Part shown: positions 26,475-32,467 of the stretch, piece by piece
How positions within the stretch are numbered: position 1 is the stretch's first letter
Layout of the letters: each line of letters opens with the position of its first letter
Origin: Geobacter sp. OR-1
Lineage (GTDB): Bacteria; Desulfobacterota; Desulfuromonadia; Geobacterales; DSM-12255
Direction of reading: 5' to 3'
NCBI RefSeq assembly: GCF_000813145.1
Contig: NZ_BAZF01000002.1
Location: 310,001 to 374,000, forward strand
DNA: 64,000 nt
Program-made: the position numbers and the translations under genes
Notes under the pieces: generated by a model
Database searches by the model: none
Told to the model about the DNA's origin: nothing
The model's input: only the letters and a program-made list of their open reading frames with translations

Positions 26475-27076
26475 TTCTCCTCCTTTCGATGTTCCAGAAT
26501 CTCTACCCTCCGGTTAAGACGCTTCTCGATGGAAATGGGGCAGCACTTGCCTTTTCCTTCAACGGTCCCCACATTCAGGCCATTAGCCTTAAATATTCCG
26601 GCTACGTGATTCGCCCTCCTGATCGACAACCCCTCGTTGTAGTCACTACTTCCAACCGTGCAGGTGTACCCAGTCAGATCGAATGTGCTGTTTCTCGGCA
26701 GTTCCGTCAGGAGTCCGTTTAGCCTCTCACGTTCATGCCCTGATAACTTGGCGCTGTTGAAATCGAACTGAATGGGATCGAGGCGTGCCAGCGTAACGAC
26801 GGCATCACCCTTATTGTTCTGGGCTAGTTGCACTTCACGCGTATCAGGGGCATCCAGCTTGAGTGGAGTGGTCATGCGCAGGGCCAGTTTTGGCGTCATG
26901 GGCATCATGGAGAGTCGATTATCTGAACAGTCTGAGCAGACCACGAATTGGTCATCTGCCTTTGCTGTCACGCTTTCCAGCGAATAGCTGAAAGGTCTCT
27001 GTCGAATGTCTGAGGCATGGCTTGCCAACGGGACAAGCAGAACAAGCGTGGCGATGCTCCATGATTTCACCTGCAT
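26471..27076 (-). CDS. OmpA-family peptidoglycan-binding protein, first gene of tra operon
   Basis: A 201-residue protein with a signal peptide (about 1-21) and a C-terminal OmpA domain: FDFNSAKLSGHERERLNGLL, DLTGYTC and NRRVEIL, with the conserved Arg pair that binds peptidoglycan. The N-terminal half has a CSDCSD pair. It starts with GGAGG 6 bases upstream and is the first gene after the shared promoter-like motif. It probably anchors the mating apparatus to the cell wall; this is inference from domain and place. Confidence 0.82.
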   Translation of the reverse strand: MQVKSWSIATLVLLVPLASHASDIRQRPFSYSLESVTAKADDQFVVCSDCSDNRLSMMPMTPKLALRMTTPLKLDAPDTREVQLAQNNKGDAVVTLARLDPIQFDFNSAKLSGHERERLNGLLTELPRNSTFDLTGYTCTVGSSDYNEGLSIRRANHVAGIFKANGLNVGTVEGKGKCCPISIEKRLNRRVEILEHRKEEK

Positions 27077-27106
27077 AGGCCCTCCTAAACGAGCTCTTCA
27101 TAGAAA

Positions 27107-27128
27107 TAATCTATAGGGGGGGCAGGTT
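27107..27128 (-). promoter_or_regulatory. Shared promoter-like motif upstream of the tra operon
   Basis: Leftward, AACCTGCCCCCCCTATAGAT is followed by TATT and lies about 30 bases before the first tra gene. It is nearly identical to motifs at 27297 and 31066. TATAGAT could be a -10 element. No TTGACA-like box sits 16-18 bases upstream at any copy, so the C-rich part may replace the -35 or bind a regulator. Confidence 0.6.
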
Positions 27129-27296
27129 GGTCGGTATGGCCTGAAAACCAGAGAGCGGCAGGGAGGGCATTGGGGAATCGGTATGAAACAGCGGGAACTG
27201 TAAGTTGTCTAATCTAGGAGCCGATATAGTTAAAACAAAATAATCATCAATATATTTGAAATGTTATGGATCATTTTTCTTCCAGTGGCCCGGTCA

Positions 27297-27320
27297 AACC
27301 TGCCCCCTTTATAGATTTAT
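27297..27320 (+). promoter_or_regulatory. Shared promoter-like motif upstream of alpA-trfA
   Basis: AACCTGCCCCCTTTATAGAT followed by TTAT, 37 bases before the AlpA-like start. It differs from the tra and parM copies at two positions in the C run. The 168 bases between this and the divergent tra copy are AT-rich on the right side, with no other clear gene. Confidence 0.6.
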
Positions 27321-27356
27321 TGAACAAGGAGAAACATCACGAACGGAGGAAAGGCA

Positions 27357-27530
27357 ATGGAAGCTCTTTTGAGGCAGCGTGACCTGATGGAGATCATGAA
27401 CGTATCGCGAGCAACACTCTGGAGAATGCTGAGACACCAAAATTTTCCGAAACCGGTTGTACTCATGGGCTGCAAACGGTGGCGCCGTGAAGATCTTGAA
27501 TCCTGGCTGGAGGCAAGAAAAAGTGAGTAA
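27357..27530 (+). CDS. AlpA/MerR-like helix-turn-helix protein
   Basis: A 57-residue DNA-binding protein with GGAGG upstream of the ATG. The frame reads LRQRDLMEIMNVSRATLWRM followed by a wing and RREDLESWLEARK, the layout of AlpA and excisionase-type winged HTH proteins. It lies 44 bases upstream of trfA in the same direction, behind the shared motif. Roles known for the family are control of phage or element genes and excision. Here it could regulate the divergent tra and replication promoters, which is inference. Confidence 0.8.
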   Translation: MEALLRQRDLMEIMNVSRATLWRMLRHQNFPKPVVLMGCKRWRREDLESWLEARKSE

Positions 27531-27574
27531 GGCACCTCAGAGAACAAGAGCGAACCTGATCCGGGAGGTAGCGT

Positions 27575-28414
27575 TTGCATGACGAATCACAACCACAACT
27601 GTTTACAGACGCCAAAAACTCCTGTGTGCCTGATTCCTTCGAGCAGATATTGGCAAGCCTTGCCGCCAGGCCCAAATATCTTCCCGAATGGCCAGACGGA
27701 CAAAGGGCAATGCCGAACGAAATATTGCGTTCGGCACTTTTCACCTGCCGTAACAGGAATCTTTCTCGCGTGTTCATGAAGGAGGCTGAAATAGCCGTGA
27801 TCGGAGATGGCCAGGTTATCTACCGTGGCGAAGAACTGCGTCAGGATGATGAGCTTGTCTGGATGCATCTCATGCATCTGATCAAGAAGATCCCGTTGGG
27901 GGAGTGTGTTGAGTTCACTCCTTATTCATTCATCAAGGCTCTCGGCTGGCCTATCAAGGGGCAGAATTATGAACGGCTGCGAACGTGTCTCAGTCGTATG
28001 CAGGCGACGGCGCTGCGCATCCAGTCGAAGCGCCTGCAGTGCTTCATCAGCATCTCACTGATTCAAAAGTTCATGTCGAAAAACGACCGGGATGAAAACC
28101 TTTCACGCTGGCAGGTCTGGGTTGGCAAGGAAATGCAGTTGCTGTTCGACGAAGAATTTCTGACCAGGGTGGCTTGGGAGACCAGGCGGTTATTGCCGGA
28201 CGGAATTGCTTCAAAGCTTTTCGGCTACTGGGCGAGTCATCGCAAACCGTATCCGGTCAAGATCGAGACCTTGTTGAAGCTGTGCGGTTCCGGGATGAAA
28301 GCAAAGCACTTCAAGGCGGAATTGAAGAAGGCCCTCGATCTTCTGAAGGAGGTTGGTTTTCTGGAAGCGTGGGAATTTAAGAATGAACTTGTCGTGGTTA
28401 CCCGGAGGTATTGA
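27575..28414 (+). CDS. trfA: TrfA-family plasmid replication initiator
   Basis: A 279-residue replication initiator. The start is a TTG at 27575 with GGGAGG 6 bases upstream; an overlapping ATG at 27579 is in a different, short frame. LPEWPDGQRAMPNEILRSAL and LFTCRNRN mark the TrfA family, and RVFMKEAEIAV plus FTPYSFIKALGWP belong to the winged-helix core. The six iterons that it presumably binds begin at its own stop codon. It implies that the element can replicate as a plasmid, at least after excision. Confidence 0.9.
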   Translation: MHDESQPQLFTDAKNSCVPDSFEQILASLAARPKYLPEWPDGQRAMPNEILRSALFTCRNRNLSRVFMKEAEIAVIGDGQVIYRGEELRQDDELVWMHLMHLIKKIPLGECVEFTPYSFIKALGWPIKGQNYERLRTCLSRMQATALRIQSKRLQCFISISLIQKFMSKNDRDENLSRWQVWVGKEMQLLFDEEFLTRVAWETRRLLPDGIASKLFGYWASHRKPYPVKIETLLKLCGSGMKAKHFKAELKKALDLLKEVGFLEAWEFKNELVVVTRRY

Positions 28415-28538
28415 CCTATGACCGACCTGACATTGACTTATGACCGACCCCCTATTGACCTTTGGCCGACCGGTACTGACTTATGGCCGACCATAATACT
28501 GACTTTAGACCGACCGCACTCATGACTTATGACCGACC
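28411..28538 (+). repeat. oriV: Six iterons of a plasmid-type origin
   Basis: Six 17-base direct repeats start at 28411, 28433, 28455, 28476, 28499 and 28522, a spacing of 21-23 bases or about two helix turns. Typical copies are TTGACTTATGACCGACC and TTGACCTATGACCGACC; the last seven bases, RCCGACC, never vary apart from the purine. The first overlaps the trfA stop codon. Iterons next to a TrfA-family gene are the classic layout of an iteron-controlled origin. Confidence 0.92.
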
Positions 28539-28640
28539 GCCATGTTTCCATTTCCAGAAAACAATCGTTTGGTTACGGGGTTATCAACACCCGGCTAATC
28601 ATCTTTTAACCATTATTTAACCAATAAGAGGCGTCAGATT
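28539..28640 (+). other. oriV: Origin region: DnaA-box-like site and AT-rich repeats
   Basis: Downstream of the iterons is TTATCAACA at 28581-28589, one change from the DnaA box TTATCCACA. It is followed by an AT-rich stretch at 28600-28628 with two TTTAACCA repeats, which could be the melting region. Together with the iterons this completes a plausible replication origin. Confidence 0.7.
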
Positions 28641-28657
28641 GACAGGAAGGAATATCG

Positions 28658-28975
28658 ATGAACTGCCCATTTCCGGATGAAGCAATGAAAACCGTGGTTT
28701 CGTACCTGCGCAGATCAGGCCAGACCGTTGTCTATTCCGAAGGCTCATTTGTCCTTAATAAAGGGACTCCGAATCTCACCGTAATTGGACAAGCGTATGC
28801 AAACGGTGCGGTGTCGCTGACTGAGGACGGCTCAATTCAGGTATGCGGGGTGAGGATCATAGCGGAGATGGATACCATAAAGCTACGCAGAAAAGTTGAG
28901 GATCATCTTCGTAAATCGGCATCAAAGCAGGACATTATCCGCATAGCAGCATGTCTGGGAATCAGGTTGAAATAA
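28658..28975 (+). CDS. Small hypothetical protein next to the origin
   Basis: A 105-residue protein with GGAAGGA before the ATG. It is probably a compact alpha/beta protein: an N-terminal helix, several short strands (TVVYSEGSFVLNKG, LTVIGQAYANG) and a charged C-terminal helical part (LRRKVEDHLRKSASKQDI). It has no signal peptide or motif that I recognise. Its place just downstream of the origin suggests a replication accessory or regulator; this is not shown by the sequence. Confidence 0.65.
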   Translation: MNCPFPDEAMKTVVSYLRRSGQTVVYSEGSFVLNKGTPNLTVIGQAYANGAVSLTEDGSIQVCGVRIIAEMDTIKLRRKVEDHLRKSASKQDIIRIAACLGIRLK

Positions 28976-29113
28976 CCGCTGATTCTTATTTCCTGAAAAA
29001 GCCACACCAACTGGGTGGTATCGCGTCTGGATTCGGCACGTAAGCCGTATCTGGTTGCTGAATCGAAATTTCATTCTGGCACGGCCAGGCTCAAAGCATT
29101 GGGCACTGGCAAA

Positions 29114-29153
29114 GCCGGTCATCGGAGCACGACTCCGTGGCCGGCTTTTTTTA
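29114..29153 (+). terminator. Strong terminator hairpin just upstream of the sigma-like gene
   Basis: GCCGG-tcat-CGGAG-cacga-CTCCG-tgg-CCGGC followed by seven T. It ends the transcript of the 28658 gene or attenuates the gene that starts at 29170, only 17 bases on. The preceding 140 bases contain several paired GC segments (for example CACACCAACTGGGTGG), so a leader RNA with a regulated terminator is possible. Confidence 0.75.
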
Positions 29154-29169
29154 TCTGGAGGGTTCAATC

Positions 29170-29727
29170 ATGGACTTTCAGCAAGCGGCTGCATGGGTAA
29201 AGGACCATCAGCCAGTAATCAAAGGCTATATCGCTAAATACCGAAAATTCTCTCCTTACGAAGAATGCGACTACATGCAAGAAGCATTTGAGGCGGCAAT
29301 GATTGCAGCAGTGCGCAGCAAACAGAAGCACATTCGCTTTGAGGCTGCCTTCTGGAAGGTATTCCGCAGCCAGATAAGCGTCATAACTCCTTCTCCGGAC
29401 ATACTGACTCACGGGTCAAACTCAATTCCCTCCCATCTGTGTACCGAGGATCTCACAGCTATATCCGGCAAACAGACTAAAGGCAGACAAAAACAGCCGA
29501 ATACAGAGGCAATCTACAATTCAATCTGTCATCTCCTCACCGAAAAAGAGCAGCAGGTTCTCTATCTGTCGCTGGGAATCGGGATGGAAGGGAAGCTCTC
29601 AAACTACGAGATTGCCGAACGCTTGGGATGCGTCGTTTCAAACGTGCGCGATATTCTCAGCAGGGCAATGGAGCGCATCAAGGCTCTGGTCAGCAGCGGT
29701 GCCATTGATCCCCAGCGTTTCGCCTAA
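29170..29727 (+). CDS. Sigma-70-family-like protein of the element
   Basis: A 185-residue protein. The ATG at 29170 is chosen because GGAGGG lies just upstream; a longer frame begins in the terminator. The N-terminal half (FSPYEECDYMQEAFEAAMIA, FWKVFRSQ) resembles sigma region 2. The C terminus has a region-4 helix-turn-helix: LTEKEQQVLYLSLGIG, then NYEIAERLGCVVSNVRDIL and ERIKAL. It is smaller than housekeeping sigma factors and lacks regions 1 and 3, as in short mobile-element sigma-like proteins. A role at the shared promoter-like motif is a hypothesis. Confidence 0.72.
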   Translation: MDFQQAAAWVKDHQPVIKGYIAKYRKFSPYEECDYMQEAFEAAMIAAVRSKQKHIRFEAAFWKVFRSQISVITPSPDILTHGSNSIPSHLCTEDLTAISGKQTKGRQKQPNTEAIYNSICHLLTEKEQQVLYLSLGIGMEGKLSNYEIAERLGCVVSNVRDILSRAMERIKALVSSGAIDPQRFA

Positions 29728-29763
29728 CGATTTTTCAGCAACAAAGAGCACAGGAGGTCACCA

Positions 29764-30252
29764 ATGAAGTTGGAGGAAGCAGTAGCAACATTTCAACCGG
29801 TATCACAGAAAGCTCTTAAACGATTGGTCGACGATGGCCTGATATCAGAGCCGTTGACCGACTCGGATCAGCACACTTTGTCAGTCCTCTGTCAAATCTG
29901 GTCCAGCGAATGGTATGTGGCCCAGATGAACATGACGTTCAAACCCGACAAGAGAGCTCTCATGCTGGCCTTTCCAAATTTCGGAAAAATTGAGCGCTAC
30001 ATCCTGAACTCCTATCTCCCCGATGAGTTCAAGCAGAAATCGCGAGTTTCAGTCATGGAAGTATCAACGCGTATCCGCGAGTTTTTTCATATCGAATACC
30101 CGGAGTTCAAGATCTTGCGTATCCGTCAGATCGCCTACAACATGCTACGAAACAGACGGGGGGAAACCAGAAAACTTTTCCTTGCACTATCGGCTCTTGA
30201 ACGGAAGTCATCCCAAAAACGTCTGGAGAAATCTGTCAAAAAATCCAAATAA
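29764..30252 (+). CDS. Hypothetical protein, possible DNA-binding
   Basis: A 162-residue basic protein with AGGAGG 6 bases before the ATG. It follows the sigma-like gene by 36 bases and is probably co-transcribed. It is mainly helical, with RIREFFHIEYPEFKILRIRQ and a very Lys/Arg-rich C terminus, which suggests nucleic-acid contact. I do not recognise a family. Confidence 0.65.
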   Translation: MKLEEAVATFQPVSQKALKRLVDDGLISEPLTDSDQHTLSVLCQIWSSEWYVAQMNMTFKPDKRALMLAFPNFGKIERYILNSYLPDEFKQKSRVSVMEVSTRIREFFHIEYPEFKILRIRQIAYNMLRNRRGETRKLFLALSALERKSSQKRLEKSVKKSK

Positions 30253-30290
30253 CAAACTTTTCTAAGGAAAGTCTTTGTAGAAAAGTTTGT
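30252..30290. promoter_or_regulatory. Perfect 13-base inverted repeat before the HicB-like gene
   Basis: ACAAACTTTTCTA at 30252-30264 and its exact complement TAGAAAAGTTTGT at 30278-30290 flank a 13-base centre. It starts at the stop codon of the upstream gene and ends 17 bases before the next start. It could be an operator for a dimeric regulator such as the HicB-like protein itself, or an RNA stem that controls access to the ribosome site. Confidence 0.7.
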
Positions 30291-30306
30291 ATTACATCGA
30301 GGAGGC

Positions 30307-30930
30307 ATGATGCAAATTGAGGATTTGGAAGAAATACTCAACAACCGGATCATCGAAGCGTATTCGGCTGGCTTTAGCGTAGTGGAGATCACCAAGGCCC
30401 TCAGGAAAACCAGCGTCGATTTCGTTCACAGCTTGTTGCGGGAAACAGGGCATATTCCGGCCATGGCAAGAAGCGAATACCGGCGTCAATATGAAATCGA
30501 TCCCAGATTGACAGCGGCATTTCGTAAAAAGGGCTTTTCCTTTGGCCGCTGGTGCCTTGGCTGGAAAATGGACCCTGCATCGGCTACGGCTGAACTCAAG
30601 ACTGCGCCTGGAGAAGGAATTGCGACCACAGCTCATATAGCGCTACAGAGAGACTTTCCGGAAGTATTCTTCAGCATGTTTGGCGGCAAAAGGCGCAACC
30701 TGGGAAAGAGAAGAAAAACCTCCACCCAGCCGGCTTCGCTCAGAATCGACTGGGATGTCGAGCGCAAAACATTCTTTGCCACTGTTCCAGAGTATCCGAT
30801 GATCGAAGGACGAGGAAAAGATTGGGACGAAGCGTTTTACGCCATTAAATCTGCGTTTAGAATGCAGGAGTACATCATGAGGTTGAACCGACTCAATCCA
30901 AATTCACTGAATGAAGGTATGGCTCATTGA
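30307..30930 (+). CDS. HTH protein with HicB-like C-terminal domain
   Basis: A 207-residue protein. Two ATGs (30307 and 30310) follow AGGAGG by only 1 and 4 bases, so the second may be used. The N-terminal part has a helix-turn-helix-like FSVVEITKALRKTSVDFV. The C-terminal part, LRIDWDVERKTFFATVPEYP and GRGKDWDEAFYAIKSAF, matches the HicB fold (strand, VPxxP, G-G-T-x-EA helix). No HicA toxin is next to it, so it is more likely a regulator than half of a HicAB pair. It may bind the inverted repeat just upstream. Confidence 0.65.
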   Translation: MMQIEDLEEILNNRIIEAYSAGFSVVEITKALRKTSVDFVHSLLRETGHIPAMARSEYRRQYEIDPRLTAAFRKKGFSFGRWCLGWKMDPASATAELKTAPGEGIATTAHIALQRDFPEVFFSMFGGKRRNLGKRRKTSTQPASLRIDWDVERKTFFATVPEYPMIEGRGKDWDEAFYAIKSAFRMQEYIMRLNRLNPNSLNEGMAH

Positions 30931-31060
30931 TGGTGGCATTTTAGCCACCGTCCTTAGAATAACGGCAAATTGGCTCATTTATGGCTACTTTTTCGCTCCC
31001 ATAGATGCCGCTAAAATTGGATGCCTCCAAATGGCAGCCATTTTTGACACCATTTTCGCC
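30920..31060 (+). repeat. Repeat cluster upstream of parM, possible partition centromere
   Basis: TGGCTCATTGATGG (30920-30933) recurs as TGGCTCATTTATGG (30971-30984). Around them are GGTGGCATTTTAGCCACC, a dyad with GGTGGC/GCCACC arms, and several related GGC/GCC-flanked, AT-centred segments up to CCATTTTCGCCACC. In ParM/ParR systems the centromere is a repeat array just upstream of parM, which is where these lie. The repeats are degenerate, so the assignment is tentative. Confidence 0.5.
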
Positions 31061-31065
31061 ACCGG

Positions 31066-31090
31066 AACCTGCCCCCCCTATAGATATTAA
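31066..31090 (+). promoter_or_regulatory. Shared promoter-like motif upstream of parM
   Basis: AACCTGCCCCCCCTATAGAT followed by ATTAA, identical over 20 bases to the tra-operon copy. It lies 43 bases before parM and 15 before the short leader frame. Confidence 0.65.
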
Positions 31091-31104
31091 TTATGGAGGC
31101 GTAA

Positions 31105-31152
31105 ATGCCTCACAAAAATATCGGGGGTAGTTATGAATGTATTGGTGTGTGA
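31105..31152 (+). CDS. Possible 15-residue leader peptide overlapping parM
   Basis: ATG at 31105 has GGAGG at 31095-31099 with a five-base spacer, a better site than that of parM. It encodes MPHKNIGGSYECIGV and stops inside the parM coding sequence, 17 bases after the parM ATG. Translation of it could couple to, or compete with, parM initiation. No homology is claimed. Confidence 0.35.
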   Translation: MPHKNIGGSYECIGV

Positions 31153-32020
31153 TCTCGGATTCTCTTCGGCCAAGTGGATCTATGGGGATCGTAAGGGAAG
31201 GATAATCTCCGCGTTCAGTTACAACGGTGACAATCTGTTGGTGGGAGAGGACTCCTTGATGTCGTCCGGCTCTTCCTATCTGAAAACAATGGAAGAACTG
31301 GTTCGCTATTATCCCGTCTTTGTCGAACAGTGCCACAAGATAGCTGCAGCAGAAGGAGACATACTGCTTGCCGTCGGACTTCCATATTCCTATTGGCAGG
31401 AGCAGCATAAGCCAGGAGGGGCGGTTCCCGGTCTGGCAAAGTCACTGACCGGTGGATCAATCAAGGATGTTGCTGTGTTTCCTCAAGGATTGGGAGGCCT
31501 CAGAGACTATCTGGATGGCCTGCCGGAACGACCGGATGGAAATGTTCTCGGTATCGACATCGGATTCAATACCATCATCTTTACCCTGTTCTCGCCGCAT
31601 CGAAAGCAGATCATTCATGGCAAGACCCTCAATAAACGTGGTGTCCACCAGATGGCAACCAGCTTTCTCCTTCCCCGGATCAAGGAGCTCGCACCATCAG
31701 GAACCTTCACCCCGGTCGAAATTGCATTCCTTATCGAAAAAGGGTATCTGCAATACGGCTTTGAACGACACGACGTGACCAGAGAGATCCAGGAAGCCGG
31801 AGTTGCATATATTGAGCACATCATAAGGGACATTCAGGGGGAACTGCAGGCTCATGTCGGCATGCACGCGGACTTTGATCGAGTCCTGTTATTCGGCGGC
31901 GGTGCCGCCTTGCTGAAAAACGGGTTGCCAGCGAGAAACATTGAAGTTGTTGTCCTACCCGAGCCTGAGTACGCTAATGCCAGAGGGTTTCAGTCACTCG
32001 CTTTTGGAAAGGGTGTGTAA
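31133..32020 (+). CDS. parM: ParM-like actin-family plasmid segregation ATPase
   Basis: A 295-residue actin-like protein. The phosphate-1 loop is VCDLGFSSAKW (about 4-14), phosphate-2 is GIDIGFNT (about 141), and the adenosine loop is LLFGGGAALL (about 253). Such proteins form filaments that push plasmid copies apart, with ParR bound at a centromere as adaptor. The next gene starts one base after its stop. Together with trfA and the iterons it argues for a plasmid life stage. Confidence 0.88.
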   Translation: MNVLVCDLGFSSAKWIYGDRKGRIISAFSYNGDNLLVGEDSLMSSGSSYLKTMEELVRYYPVFVEQCHKIAAAEGDILLAVGLPYSYWQEQHKPGGAVPGLAKSLTGGSIKDVAVFPQGLGGLRDYLDGLPERPDGNVLGIDIGFNTIIFTLFSPHRKQIIHGKTLNKRGVHQMATSFLLPRIKELAPSGTFTPVEIAFLIEKGYLQYGFERHDVTREIQEAGVAYIEHIIRDIQGELQAHVGMHADFDRVLLFGGGAALLKNGLPARNIEVVVLPEPEYANARGFQSLAFGKGV

Positions 32021-32021
32021 T

Positions 32022-32336
32022 ATGCCCCAATACTCCATAAAGCTATGCACCTATGATCCAACAATCATCAATGCGTTTGATCGATTGCGCAAAAACAGAA
32101 AGCAGGCGGCATTCACCCATGAAGCGCTTAAACAGTTCCTTTCCACTGAGAAGGGGTGCCAAGTGCTTTTGCTTATGGAGGGGAAGACAGCTACGGAGCC
32201 CTCTCCGCCGTCTATTCCTTTGCCGTCTGATAAACAATGTATGGACACACCGGTTCAACGAGTTGGCGCAAAGCCCCATTCTGCATTTACGCCGCAAATC
32301 GACAGCAGTAGCGTGTTGGACAGTATCTTGGAGTGA
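32022..32336 (+). CDS. parR: ParR-like partition adaptor
   Basis: A 104-residue protein that starts one base after the parM stop. The N-terminal part (YSIKLCTYDPTIINAFDRLR, FTHEALKQFLSTEKG) resembles a ribbon-helix-helix DNA-binding domain, as in ParR/StbB adaptors. The C-terminal half is Pro/Ser-rich and probably unstructured, ending in SSSVLDSILE, which could be the ParM-contacting tail. Assignment rests largely on its position. Confidence 0.7.
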   Translation: MPQYSIKLCTYDPTIINAFDRLRKNRKQAAFTHEALKQFLSTEKGCQVLLLMEGKTATEPSPPSIPLPSDKQCMDTPVQRVGAKPHSAFTPQIDSSSVLDSILE

Positions 32337-32420
32337 ATGACGTTTGGGAGGACGACACTACACACCTTCGAACAAACAGCTTAAAACTATAAAAACATCT
32401 TTAACTTTATAAAATCCGTG

Positions 32421-32445
32421 TTTCGTGGTATCTATTATTACGAAA
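32421..32445. promoter_or_regulatory. Inverted repeat upstream of the AbiEi-Fic gene
   Basis: TTTCGT at 32421-32426 and ACGAAA at 32440-32445 form a dyad, with further partial pairing outside (TGTTTCGT against ACGAAATA). It lies 22 bases before the start codon in an AT-rich promoter-like region. AbiEi-type domains are known to bind inverted repeats in their own promoter, so this is a candidate operator. Confidence 0.5.
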
Positions 32446-32467
32446 TACATCATTTTGCGAGTTACCC

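Noticed and set aside
28411-28538. Short regular repeats that could suggest a CRISPR array
   Set aside because: Repeats are 17 bases with 4-6 base gaps, no spacers of normal length, and they abut a replication-initiator gene; they are iterons.
28990-29153. GEMM-type (cyclic dinucleotide) riboswitch before the sigma-like gene
   Set aside because: GGCAAAGCC and a GC stem resemble parts of the motif, but the conserved order of its core elements (GCAAACC, a GNRA loop, GGGACGCAAAGCC) is absent.
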